Assembly: GCA_947074145.1 (NCBI GenBank)
Contig: CAMTOJ010000033.1
Coordinates: 1-38,270, forward strand
Length of the DNA: 38,270 nt
Reading direction: 5' to 3'
DNA from: an uncultured Bacteroidales bacterium
Lineage (GTDB): Bacteria; Bacteroidota; Bacteroidia; Bacteroidales; JAUNSR01
Of this stretch, positions 8,237 through 16,458 are shown piece by piece. Each line of letters opens with the position of its first letter. Position 1 is the stretch's first letter. The position numbers and the translations under genes were made by a program. The notes under the pieces are model-generated. The model made no database searches. It had not been told where the DNA came from and saw nothing but the letters and a program-made list of their open reading frames with translations.

Positions 8237-11200
8237 CTATCTCTTTATCACCCTGAAACTATGAGCGGAATCATTAGTCCCGACAGTTACAAAATAGAGT
8301 CCGGAAGGAAGATTGCTAACATCAATTCCTGTTATTCCCGGTTTACAATCTATAATTCTCAGAAGTGAGCCACTGGAGGAGTATAAAAAGGCCTTAGCCC
8401 CCGAAAGCAGAGTTTCCGATATCCTTATATTCATAATATCGTATATCATGCCGGGATATATAGTAATCTTATTCTCATATTCATAATCTACATCTCCTAT
8501 TCCAAGCAGAATCTCTTCTGTTATTATTTCAAAAGGATAACCAACAAGAGAAGTTGTTGCGTTTGTGTTGATTGTAGCATTATCATTTATGCCCCAATAA
8601 TTTGACCCCGAAATTCCACCGTTTTTAATAGAGTAAAAATCACCTTCAGAAACTCCATAAAATATATATGTTGCATATAATCGAGAATAATCAGCCGGCT
8701 CTCCAAGCAGACCGTTAGCCGTAAGGAATCTCATATCTGATAATGATGTTATTTTATAACGACTTCCGTCTTTCTGAATATTCCATGTTTGCTTATTATT
8801 TTCCTCTATTCTTTCCATGAATTTTGGAGTATCTGATCCGTCATTGGTAAGAAATGTATTATTATTTATATCCTTTATGATATAATTTCCATCTGCCATC
8901 TCTTTATTTATAATAGTCATATATACATTAAAAACCTGAGTATATACAACTCCTTCAAAAGTATATTTCACCGTATAAATTCCTGTTTCGGTTACCTTAT
9001 CAATTGTAATATTTTGAGTTGTTTCTCCCGTACTCCACTCCCATGTACCGCCTCTTATCTCTGAAGAGATTAAAGGCATAAGTGTAACACTCTTATTTCT
9101 TGCAACTATTGCTTTATTTGTAAACTCTATATCTGATTGATTTATCGAAACAGAAGGAAGTATATCTACAACTTTTACATGGAAGGTAAGTTTAGATTCC
9201 TTCCCTCCCTGATTAGTGTATATCACGCTATATGATCTGTCTTTTCGCAGATTATTCACAGTTATTCTATAATCAGTACTTCCATTATCCCATTTGTAAT
9301 AACCCCATCCCGATTTATTCCATGCTGTAAGAATAAAAGCTGATCCTCTCGGAATTGTAAGAATAGTATCATCTCTGCTAATATCGTCAAACCAAACATT
9401 TGGAGTAAGATTCTCATATCTGCAATCACCGGCAACTGCGATACTAAACATTTTTGTGCTTTTTACGCCTTTATCATTTGTATATGTTACCGTGATAACA
9501 CGACTCTCATTAAAAGTCTTTTCAATATCTTTTGTTGTTTCTCCTGTACTCCATAACCAATTTCCTGTATCATTTACTCCTTCAGGTAATTCGGGAGAAA
9601 ACTTAATGATACTTCCCATAGGAATAGCTGAAGACGGTACATGCTCATATGTATTCTTTATACCTCCCAGTTCGCTCTGTTGATATTTTGTTCCTTTATA
9701 AGTTATATATGGAATGATTTGTGTGGGAACCTCATCCATTGAAGCCATTTTAGGACGATAATTCATTAATGTTGTAAAACCAAGATGATCAAACCCTCCA
9801 CTTGTTGTACCATAATTACCTCCGCCTCCATCAGCTCCTAATGCAGATTGACCGGCTCGCGAATATCTCATTTTTACCCCTTTTATTCCTTCATAATGAC
9901 CTATAAGCCTATCCCAAAAAGGACGGTGGCCTCCACGACCTGTTGAATTCATTCCTGTCATTTTCCATGAATTATGAATAGCTGTACGACAATCACGATA
10001 CCAATATTCGGTCCATGGTAACTCCTCAACTTCAAGACCGCCATGATTATATGCTGCGACATGCTCTGCTCCTGCGGCAAGACGATTGTCCATATAAGAG
10101 AAAAGATCATCTCCCTGATTCCACCCTATCTGACAAATATCGGCAGCAAGACCGAGAGCCATAAGAGAGTGTCCCTGATCACGACCCGATTCCTGCATCT
10201 GTCCAAGTTTCCCAAAAGGACCTCTTTCATCATCATGAATATCCGGCACAAGATTACCAAGGAATTCATTTAGCCCGTCATTATATATAGGGGAACCCGG
10301 ATTATCCTTATAGCTTCCAACCTGATCATGTTTATAATATGAAACACCCTGATTATAAATAAACACATCATCACAAAGAATTCCGATACTCATCACTGCA
10401 ACAACGTTGCAAAGCCCCCAATTAGACCAGTAATGTCCGGGACGCATACCTCCGGTATTTCCTGTATTTAACCATGTATTATGGCGTCCTCTTAAAAAGC
10501 CGATACAGCGAGGATACCATACATCAAGCATCCAATTCTGAAATTTCTTAAAATCGTCACTATCCCAACCTTCATAATCCCTCATCAATTCCGCAGCATT
10601 GGCAAATGCATATCCATAGATTCCTGAAGCCAGAGAAGCGTTTGTATCTCCTCCTATATTTTTACAAACATCAGCCCATGAGTTCAATATTGTTACAGCT
10701 CTGTCGGCATGAGCTTTATCTCCGCTGAGTTTCCATCTAAGTGCATTCTGATAAGCCATTGCTCCACCACGGGCAGCATTCATATAATTTTCACCTACTC
10801 CTCCACCTCTCACAATCGTTTCTGTTGGCCATGTTGCAACATCTGATTGCGAATATTGATTTGATTTCAATCTTTCATATGCAGCCAAAATAACAGGATC
10901 TTTTTCTGAGATAAGTTTTCTTACTCTTTCAAAATCCTCTTCTGTATGTAAAGCGCCCGGATGTTTAAATCCTTTATCTGTATTATAAAACTTTGTGACC
11001 GCAACAGATTCAAATTCAAAACCTTTTGTTGCTTTCAAATTTGCTAGTGCATTAGATAAAAGCTCTATCTGCTCATCAATTAAAAACTGAGAAAATTTTT
11101 TCTGATCTGTTATTTCCTGTGCATATTCCAATGCATCCTGAAATTCTGCTATAGCATTTATAGGAAATTGTGAATTATCTATTGAGGATAAAAATTCCTT

Positions 11201-12055
11201 TCCTGACTTGATCGATTCGGAAAGTTTTGTAAAATCACCAACCGTCCCATATTTATATTCCTTTTCCAGATCGACAGTTAAAGAGGCAAGAGAAGAGATA
11301 TCATCATCATTTATTGCCTCATCAAAAAGCTGAAATCCGTAAACCAATGTGTTTTGTAGATAATTATCTCCATTAAATGGTGCACGACCAATCCAATTAT
11401 AAGGAGTGTTGCTACTGAAAAGATTCTTCGGAAGCGGAACTGTGGCTGTACCTGTCAAAATGCCGTCAATATAAAGCTCCCCTTTTGTTCCGGTTTGTCT
11501 GTAAAGAACATGTTTCCAAATATTTTTTTCAGATTCCGTTCCCACTTCTATACCTCTTTCATTGGAATAACCACCGGTAGATATGGCAAACCTTTGTGCA
11601 TTTAAACGATAGGTAATATAAGGGTCGGAAGTTGACGTATTTGCTGCTATTTTTGAAAAAGACCAAAGAAAAAAACCGGCACCGCTTAAAGAAGCTTCTT
11701 TATCCACTCTATAATAGGTAGAAACCGTATAATTCTCAAGATTTTTTATAATTGAACCCGCTGCCGATTGCATATTAAGATATCCTGATCCGGTTCCAAG
11801 ATCAAGTACATTATATTTCCCCATTTGGATAACTTTAGCTCCGTTAACAAGCTTGGCATCATAACCAGATTCAGACTGATCGGGAACGGTAGTTCCTGAC
11901 ACCCCATCGAAATTGTAATGGAGTTTCGGAGTCATAGATAGTTGAGTTCTGGAAAGCTCATTTGCGGATATCCGACTTAAAGAAGTATAGCTTAACAAAA
12001 AGAATATTGTCAATATTAATCTGACAAGCTTTAAGTGAGATGTATTAAGCTTCAT
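8237..12055 (-). CDS. Secreted multidomain alginate-lyase-like protein with T9SS sorting domain
   Basis: The 1272-residue product has, in order: a signal peptide (1 to about 31); a LamG/concanavalin-like domain (about 40-265, HYNFDG... ELYIDGILTGTA); a short helical region (about 270-340); an alpha-toroid catalytic domain of the alginate_lyase type (about 365-780). Around three Ig-like repeats follow, marked by WSTGETT or WDNGSTD; then a domain with ricin/fascin-like NYIIKDINNNTFL wording (about 1075-1195). The last ~80 residues end in GLYFVTVGTNDSAHSFRVIKR-type sequence, a Por/type IX secretion sorting domain. Candidate active-site segments are RPGHYWSNWG (His541) and ESGRDQGH (622-629, Arg625, His629). 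It probably cleaves a uronic-acid polysaccharide outside the cell; PL38 is one candidate family, but the substrate is not readable. It stands alone on its strand. Confidence 0.75.
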   Translation of the reverse strand: MKLNTSHLKLVRLILTIFFLLSYTSLSRISANELSRTQLSMTPKLHYNFDGVSGTTVPDQSESGYDAKLVNGAKVIQMGKYNVLDLGTGSGYLNMQSAAGSIIKNLENYTVSTYYRVDKEASLSGAGFFLWSFSKIAANTSTSDPYITYRLNAQRFAISTGGYSNERGIEVGTESEKNIWKHVLYRQTGTKGELYIDGILTGTATVPLPKNLFSSNTPYNWIGRAPFNGDNYLQNTLVYGFQLFDEAINDDDISSLASLTVDLEKEYKYGTVGDFTKLSESIKSGKEFLSSIDNSQFPINAIAEFQDALEYAQEITDQKKFSQFLIDEQIELLSNALANLKATKGFEFESVAVTKFYNTDKGFKHPGALHTEEDFERVRKLISEKDPVILAAYERLKSNQYSQSDVATWPTETIVRGGGVGENYMNAARGGAMAYQNALRWKLSGDKAHADRAVTILNSWADVCKNIGGDTNASLASGIYGYAFANAAELMRDYEGWDSDDFKKFQNWMLDVWYPRCIGFLRGRHNTWLNTGNTGGMRPGHYWSNWGLCNVVAVMSIGILCDDVFIYNQGVSYYKHDQVGSYKDNPGSPIYNDGLNEFLGNLVPDIHDDERGPFGKLGQMQESGRDQGHSLMALGLAADICQIGWNQGDDLFSYMDNRLAAGAEHVAAYNHGGLEVEELPWTEYWYRDCRTAIHNSWKMTGMNSTGRGGHRPFWDRLIGHYEGIKGVKMRYSRAGQSALGADGGGGNYGTTSGGFDHLGFTTLMNYRPKMASMDEVPTQIIPYITYKGTKYQQSELGGIKNTYEHVPSSAIPMGSIIKFSPELPEGVNDTGNWLWSTGETTKDIEKTFNESRVITVTYTNDKGVKSTKMFSIAVAGDCRYENLTPNVWFDDISRDDTILTIPRGSAFILTAWNKSGWGYYKWDNGSTDYRITVNNLRKDRSYSVIYTNQGGKESKLTFHVKVVDILPSVSINQSDIEFTNKAIVARNKSVTLMPLISSEIRGGTWEWSTGETTQNITIDKVTETGIYTVKYTFEGVVYTQVFNVYMTIINKEMADGNYIIKDINNNTFLTNDGSDTPKFMERIEENNKQTWNIQKDGSRYKITSLSDMRFLTANGLLGEPADYSRLYATYIFYGVSEGDFYSIKNGGISGSNYWGINDNATINTNATTSLVGYPFEIITEEILLGIGDVDYEYENKITIYPGMIYDIMNIRISETLLSGAKAFLYSSSGSLLRIIDCKPGITGIDVSNLPSGLYFVTVGTNDSAHSFRVIKR

Positions 12056-12329
12056 ATGATATATATTAATTTATAAATGTGTTATTAGTTTTATTCCTTT
12101 CAACTTAAAAATAAGGAATATTATGTATTAGTATTTTTACACTATATTATACGATAAGAAAAATATAAACACTTACCCGCCCTTGTTTATTTAACACCGC
12201 TTAACACTATTGGATAAAAGAGACATAATTCTCAACCTTCTAAATAATAAATATTTAATAATAGCTAATACCGATAAACAATATCAATCTATTCTTTTTA
12301 TAACATCGAAATATTAACTCTAATACGTC

Positions 12330-13322
12330 ATGATAAATTCTAAAGACGGTTTTCCTCTTGTGTCTGTTGTTGTTCCGGTTTTTAACAGCATTGATTATTT
12401 CGAAGATACTATAAAAAGTATCATAAACCAGAGTTATAATAGTATAGAAATAATCCTTGTTAATGACGGTTGTACTGATGGTACCGAAAAAATTATAAAC
12501 AAATATTCCGATTTAGATTCGCGCATTACGGTGATTAATCAAAAAAACCTGGGAACACAGTTTGCTCGTCATGCAGGAATAAATAAAGCAACCGGAAAGT
12601 ATATCCAAAATCTTGATTGCGACGATATCTTGTTGTCAGATGCGATAGAACGACTTGTCGCTAAGGCTGAAAAAACAGGTGCAGATATGGTAGCCGCTCC
12701 TTTTTTCTTTTGTCCGACAGATAGGGAGAGATACAAGTCGTCGCCTCTTACTTTCGATCAGCTTTCCGGAATAGATTATTTCAGAGAGATCTGTTTCAAA
12801 AGAGCATATTGGCCTACATGGACAGTGTTTCATAAAAAAGAATTATATCATAACAATAATATTTTTCTTGATCCGGAAATAATGATGACCGAGGATACAA
12901 TTCACACAACACAGCTTTCTATATATTCCCAAAAAGTTGTTTCCATAAAAGATCCGATAATAAACTTTACAGTTCGCTACGATTCGTTATCTAACAATAA
13001 ATCAATTAACGACACAAGATATAGAGATTTAAGAAAGTATCCAGTCGTTATTGAGCAATTTGTCAGATCGAAAGGTCTTGAGCAATCATTGGCTCTGGAA
13101 CTTGCTTTTCTAAAAATAAGGGTAACATTTGAGAGTATAGCAAAAAGAAGACTTGAGAATCTAAGATCTGATTTTAAAGAGATTAATAAAATATTAAAAG
13201 ACTATCCCGAACTCAAAAAAGAGCTTTCAAGAAGAGAAAAGAAAGTCTTGAAGGTATATAAAATATGCCCGGTGGTAGGTTATCTAAATATATTGAGATA
13301 TATAAAGCAAAAAAAACTTTGA
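12330..13322 (+). CDS. Family 2 glycosyltransferase
   Basis: A 330-residue GT-A fold, family GT2 enzyme. It has the N-terminal nucleotide-sugar-binding pattern VSVVVPVFNS (11-20) and VNDGCTDGT (44-52), and a DXD metal-binding motif Asp96-Cys-Asp98. There is no membrane segment, so it probably acts at the cytoplasmic face on a lipid-linked acceptor for capsule, O-antigen or exopolysaccharide. The sugar donor cannot be predicted. It starts at ATG 12330, divergent from the lyase-like gene across a 274-bp AT-rich spacer in which I see no clear promoter box. The second GT2 gene follows 48 bases later. Confidence 0.9.
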   Translation: MINSKDGFPLVSVVVPVFNSIDYFEDTIKSIINQSYNSIEIILVNDGCTDGTEKIINKYSDLDSRITVINQKNLGTQFARHAGINKATGKYIQNLDCDDILLSDAIERLVAKAEKTGADMVAAPFFFCPTDRERYKSSPLTFDQLSGIDYFREICFKRAYWPTWTVFHKKELYHNNNIFLDPEIMMTEDTIHTTQLSIYSQKVVSIKDPIINFTVRYDSLSNNKSINDTRYRDLRKYPVVIEQFVRSKGLEQSLALELAFLKIRVTFESIAKRRLENLRSDFKEINKILKDYPELKKELSRREKKVLKVYKICPVVGYLNILRYIKQKKL

Positions 13323-13370
13323 CAACTATTAGTTTGTTGAATTATTGTTATATCTATTTTGATAATAATT

Positions 13371-14360
13371 ATGCAAGAAAATAATTCTTTTCCGAAACTA
13401 TCTATTCTGGTTGCCTCTTATAATATTGAGAAATATATATCAGAGGCATTAGACTCTTTGCTGAATCAAAATTATCCGAATATTGAGATTATAGTTGTCG
13501 ATGACGGAAGCACCGATAATACAAGAGATATAGTCAAAGGATATGTCGAAAAATATGGCATAACTCTTATATGCAAAGAGAATGGTGGAACAAGTTCCAC
13601 AAGGAATGAATGTCTTAAACATCCAAACGGTGATTTCGTAGTTTTTATGGATGGCGACGATGTTATCAGGCCTGACAGCTATTCTGAAAATATCAAATAT
13701 CTTATTGAAGATGATGAGCTCGATATGGTAGAATTTCCCATAATGTTTTCATGGACTACTTCACATGCGGCTATCAATAAATTACAACCTAAAACAGTTT
13801 CTACTAAAAAAGAGATATATGAACTGTTTCTTGATCAGAAACTTACTTTCTCAATGTGTGATAAAATTTTCAGAAAATCAGCTTTGAAAAATTTGCGATT
13901 CATTGAGGGTATCTTATATGAAGATGTTGATTCCAACGAACAACTTATTGCTAATTTCAGAAAAATAAGGTTATCCGACAAGGGGTTGTATTATTACCGA
14001 AGAACAGATAATTCCAATATTACACGAAAAATGGATTTCAAGAAAATGCACGATTATTTCTTAACTACTTTACGATTCTTGGGTAATGCACAAAAGGAAA
14101 GAGTTGATGGTAGACTGCTTTTTAAATACCTTTCTCGATGGTTAAGACTTGACGACTTTTTGCTTTATAATGATCTCGATAAGGATCAACAGAAATCATT
14201 ATGTGACCTTCTTTCTCATGTTAATATCTCTAAACCTGAACTTATCAATCATTTTGTAGTTGGGAATATAAGTCTGAGGAAATTCAAAACTCTTTGGAAT
14301 CTCTCAAACGGCAAACTTGATCGGGCAATATCAATAAGCAATCCGCAAAAAAATAAATAA
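13371..14360 (+). CDS. Family 2 glycosyltransferase
   Basis: A 329-residue GT2 enzyme with LSILVASYN (10-18), VVDDGSTDNT (42-51), ENGGTSSTRN (70-79) and a DXD motif MDGDD (Asp94, Asp96). The C-terminal half is variable, which usually fixes acceptor choice. I use ATG 13371; an in-frame TTG at 13359 would add only four residues (MIII). It is likely co-transcribed with the preceding GT2 gene and ends at a strong shared terminator. No other surface-polysaccharide genes are adjacent, so the pair is isolated from a standard capsule cluster. Specificity is unknown. Confidence 0.9.
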   Translation: MQENNSFPKLSILVASYNIEKYISEALDSLLNQNYPNIEIIVVDDGSTDNTRDIVKGYVEKYGITLICKENGGTSSTRNECLKHPNGDFVVFMDGDDVIRPDSYSENIKYLIEDDELDMVEFPIMFSWTTSHAAINKLQPKTVSTKKEIYELFLDQKLTFSMCDKIFRKSALKNLRFIEGILYEDVDSNEQLIANFRKIRLSDKGLYYYRRTDNSNITRKMDFKKMHDYFLTTLRFLGNAQKERVDGRLLFKYLSRWLRLDDFLLYNDLDKDQQKSLCDLLSHVNISKPELINHFVVGNISLRKFKTLWNLSNGKLDRAISISNPQKNK

Positions 14361-14365
14361 AAAAC

Positions 14366-14427
14366 AAACGGCTTATATCTAACTATTTTAAGATTAGACA
14401 TAAGCCGTTTGAATTTTATTTTTTTCA
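14366..14427. terminator. Bidirectional terminator between GT2 pair and GH43
   Basis: A 17-bp stem with one mismatch (14366-14382 with 14394-14410) and an 11-base loop lies between two convergent genes. It is followed by TTTTATTTTTTT on the plus strand, and by a T-rich run (complement of 14351-14364) on the minus strand. It can end both the GT2 transcript and the GH43 transcript. Confidence 0.85.
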
Positions 14428-14433
14428 ATATGT

Positions 14434-15924
14434 TTATTTCACTCTTTTACCCCAGATTGTACATCCTTTTGAATCAAGACCTGTGAAAAGTATAGTTTCT
14501 TTCTCATTTTCCCAATCATGACCAATAAAAATCTTTAGATCGGAAATATGTTCTTCCGGTGTTACAATATCAAGAGTTTGTTTCTCTTTATTGAACGTCC
14601 AATTTGCATCTCCTGCTCTACCATTATCTTCAAAAACAATTTTGGTTGATTTTGCTTGTTCCCCTGCTATCAAATCACCCTCACCCCATAGAATCTGTCC
14701 TGCTTCAAGACCTCTCTCTAATGGAGGTTCGGTGATTCTAATAATTTCCCACTCACCATAAAAATCAGGATATGTGATCACTTGTTGTTGGTTGTGAACA
14801 TAACGTTGCGGAGAAACTACAGGCCAACCATTTTCTGTAAAAAACATTTCACGCAGGTGTAATGCCATCATATGATTACGTGGAGAAAGGCGTCCCTGAT
14901 GAATCATAAAATATTGCCCGTCTCCGGAATCAATAATACCGCAGTGAGCTGTACCTGCCCATCCCGGGTGATTTTCAAACTGATATGGGGCGGTCAGAAT
15001 TGGAAGATTATTAGTAGTATCTTTTATATCAAATCCGTTATAATCAAAGAATGGTCCTTCCGGAGCATCTGCCATTGCTACACGAACATTATAAGTCGTC
15101 ATCAACGGATCATAGGAAGTAAAAAGATAATATTTATCTAGTTCCTTATTATACATAATCTCAGGTGCCTCAAGATTATCTTTTTTGTAATTTGCACGTC
15201 GTGCTATAAGATGACCTTTATCATTTTCTTTCTTTGCAAGACCTGTTGCCGGATCTAATTCAACACAAAACAAACCTCCGAAATATGAACCATAATGCAT
15301 CCACCATTTTCCGGTCTTATGATCTTCAATTATAGACGGATCTATGGCATTCATATTATCACCTTTTCCGGTCTTTACAACTGCCCCTTTTTGTATCCAT
15401 GGACCTTCAGGAGAGTCTGATTCAGCCATTCCAATATATGAAGTGTTACGTCCGAAAGCAGACACACTATAATAAAGTCGGTAAATATTATTATAAGGAA
15501 TTATATATGGAGCCCAGATGTTGCCGGCACCTTTTCCATTTGCCTGAGAATGAACCCATTTTATTGCCTCTTTAGGAATTTCAGGAAATGCCCATCCTAC
15601 AAATTCCCAATTTACAAGATCTTTCGATTTTCTTACTTGAATGAATCCTAATGGAACATTCATATCTTCTGCTCTTTTTTTATCTTCACCGAATATAGCA
15701 TCGGTAGAATACATATAATAGGTATCACCTATTTTCTTACATGCCGGATCGTGCACATTATAAGTTCCCCACTCTTTGTAATGTTCCATAGGAACAAGTT
15801 CAGTATAATTGTCTTTCCATGGATTTGATGCATCTTTTAATGAAAAGGATGGTCTCTCGTTACACGAACCAAGTGTTAATAATGTAATAATACCGGATAA
15901 TAGTATTTGTCTGGAATTCGACAT
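14434..15924 (-). CDS. GH43 family lipoprotein, probable arabinan-active glycosidase
   Basis: A 496-residue lipoprotein: the hydrophobic start ends in the lipobox LTLGSC (Cys21). A five-bladed beta-propeller of family GH43 follows. The three expected carboxylates are visible: Asp59 (VHDPA, base), Asp195 (NAIDPS, pKa modulator) and Glu252 (LEAPEI, acid). A C-terminal beta domain of about 100 residues follows, common in arabinan endo-1,5-alpha-L-arabinosidases. The family acts by inversion on alpha-L-arabinofuranosyl or beta-xylosyl links. Arabinan/arabinogalactan side chains would fit the nearby galactan PUL, but the subfamily cannot be assigned by eye. It is transcribed alone, with a candidate promoter box at 15984-15991. 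Confidence 0.85.
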   Translation of the reverse strand: MSNSRQILLSGIITLLTLGSCNERPSFSLKDASNPWKDNYTELVPMEHYKEWGTYNVHDPACKKIGDTYYMYSTDAIFGEDKKRAEDMNVPLGFIQVRKSKDLVNWEFVGWAFPEIPKEAIKWVHSQANGKGAGNIWAPYIIPYNNIYRLYYSVSAFGRNTSYIGMAESDSPEGPWIQKGAVVKTGKGDNMNAIDPSIIEDHKTGKWWMHYGSYFGGLFCVELDPATGLAKKENDKGHLIARRANYKKDNLEAPEIMYNKELDKYYLFTSYDPLMTTYNVRVAMADAPEGPFFDYNGFDIKDTTNNLPILTAPYQFENHPGWAGTAHCGIIDSGDGQYFMIHQGRLSPRNHMMALHLREMFFTENGWPVVSPQRYVHNQQQVITYPDFYGEWEIIRITEPPLERGLEAGQILWGEGDLIAGEQAKSTKIVFEDNGRAGDANWTFNKEKQTLDIVTPEEHISDLKIFIGHDWENEKETILFTGLDSKGCTIWGKRVK

Positions 15925-15983
15925 TTTGCTTAGATTGTTAGATTAATAATACGTAATGTGTAATAATTGTCTATTGATAATTT

Positions 15984-15991
15984 CAAATATA
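15984..15991 (-). promoter_or_regulatory. Candidate Bacteroidota -7 promoter box for the GH43 gene
   Basis: The minus strand reads TATATTTG here, matching the TAnnTTTG -7 consensus of Bacteroides-type sigma-ABfr promoters, about 60 bases before the GH43 start. A clear TTTG -33 element is not present at the right distance, so support is partial. Confidence 0.4.
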
Positions 15992-16288
15992 AGATTAAAA
16001 AAATAAATATTTATTGCATTTATACATTTTAATATGTATTTTTTTGTTTATGTAAATATTTGTTATGATAAAATTAGTTTATTATTATTTATATATGTTC
16101 TACACAAATATCTGAAAGCATAGTAATTATCAGGTTTTTTCACACTTCAATCTCTCTTAAATGATAGCTGTATAATAGGTCTTACATTGCTCTCTTAATA
16201 TACTTTATTCCTAAAAACAGCAACATTAATCTTCATAATTATCTGATTACTCGTCTTTAAATATCTTTTTTATGAGGTTATTTTGTTT

Positions 16289-16348
16289 ACACCTTGCAAG
16301 GTGTCGATATAAAACCTGCAAGGATTAAACCGACACCTTGCAAGGTGT
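16289..16348. repeat. Two exact 16-bp palindromes with a degenerate copy between
   Basis: The perfect palindrome ACACCTTGCAAGGTGT occurs at 16289-16304 and again at 16333-16348. A shorter related core, CCTGCAAGG, lies between them at about 16314-16322. The unit is GC-rich against an AT-rich background. It may be a dispersed extragenic palindromic element or a regulator site; it lies about 110-170 bases upstream of the GH97 start. Confidence 0.8.
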
Positions 16349-16458
16349 AATTATATAATTTTATAGTTATAAAGAAAACATGTTGGGATTAGTCTTTTTT
16401 ATTTATATATTCACATTGGTTTGCTAATTTTAGCCATATTACATTTCTAAACAATTCA

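Larger units (their letters stand above)
15925..16458. other. Divergent gene-free spacer between GH43 and GH97
   Basis: These 534 bases are very AT-rich and hold no credible coding sequence. They contain the candidate GH43 promoter box at 15984-15991 and the palindromic repeat cluster at 16289-16348. No known riboswitch or RNA motif was recognised. Confidence 0.6.

Noticed and set aside
16289..16348. CRISPR array
   Set aside because: Only two exact short palindromes with one irregular copy; no regular spacers and no cas genes.
16440..16447. TACATTTC as a -7 box of the GH97 gene
   Set aside because: It departs from TAnnTTTG at the last base, would leave almost no leader before the ATG, and the upstream TTTG is at the wrong distance.
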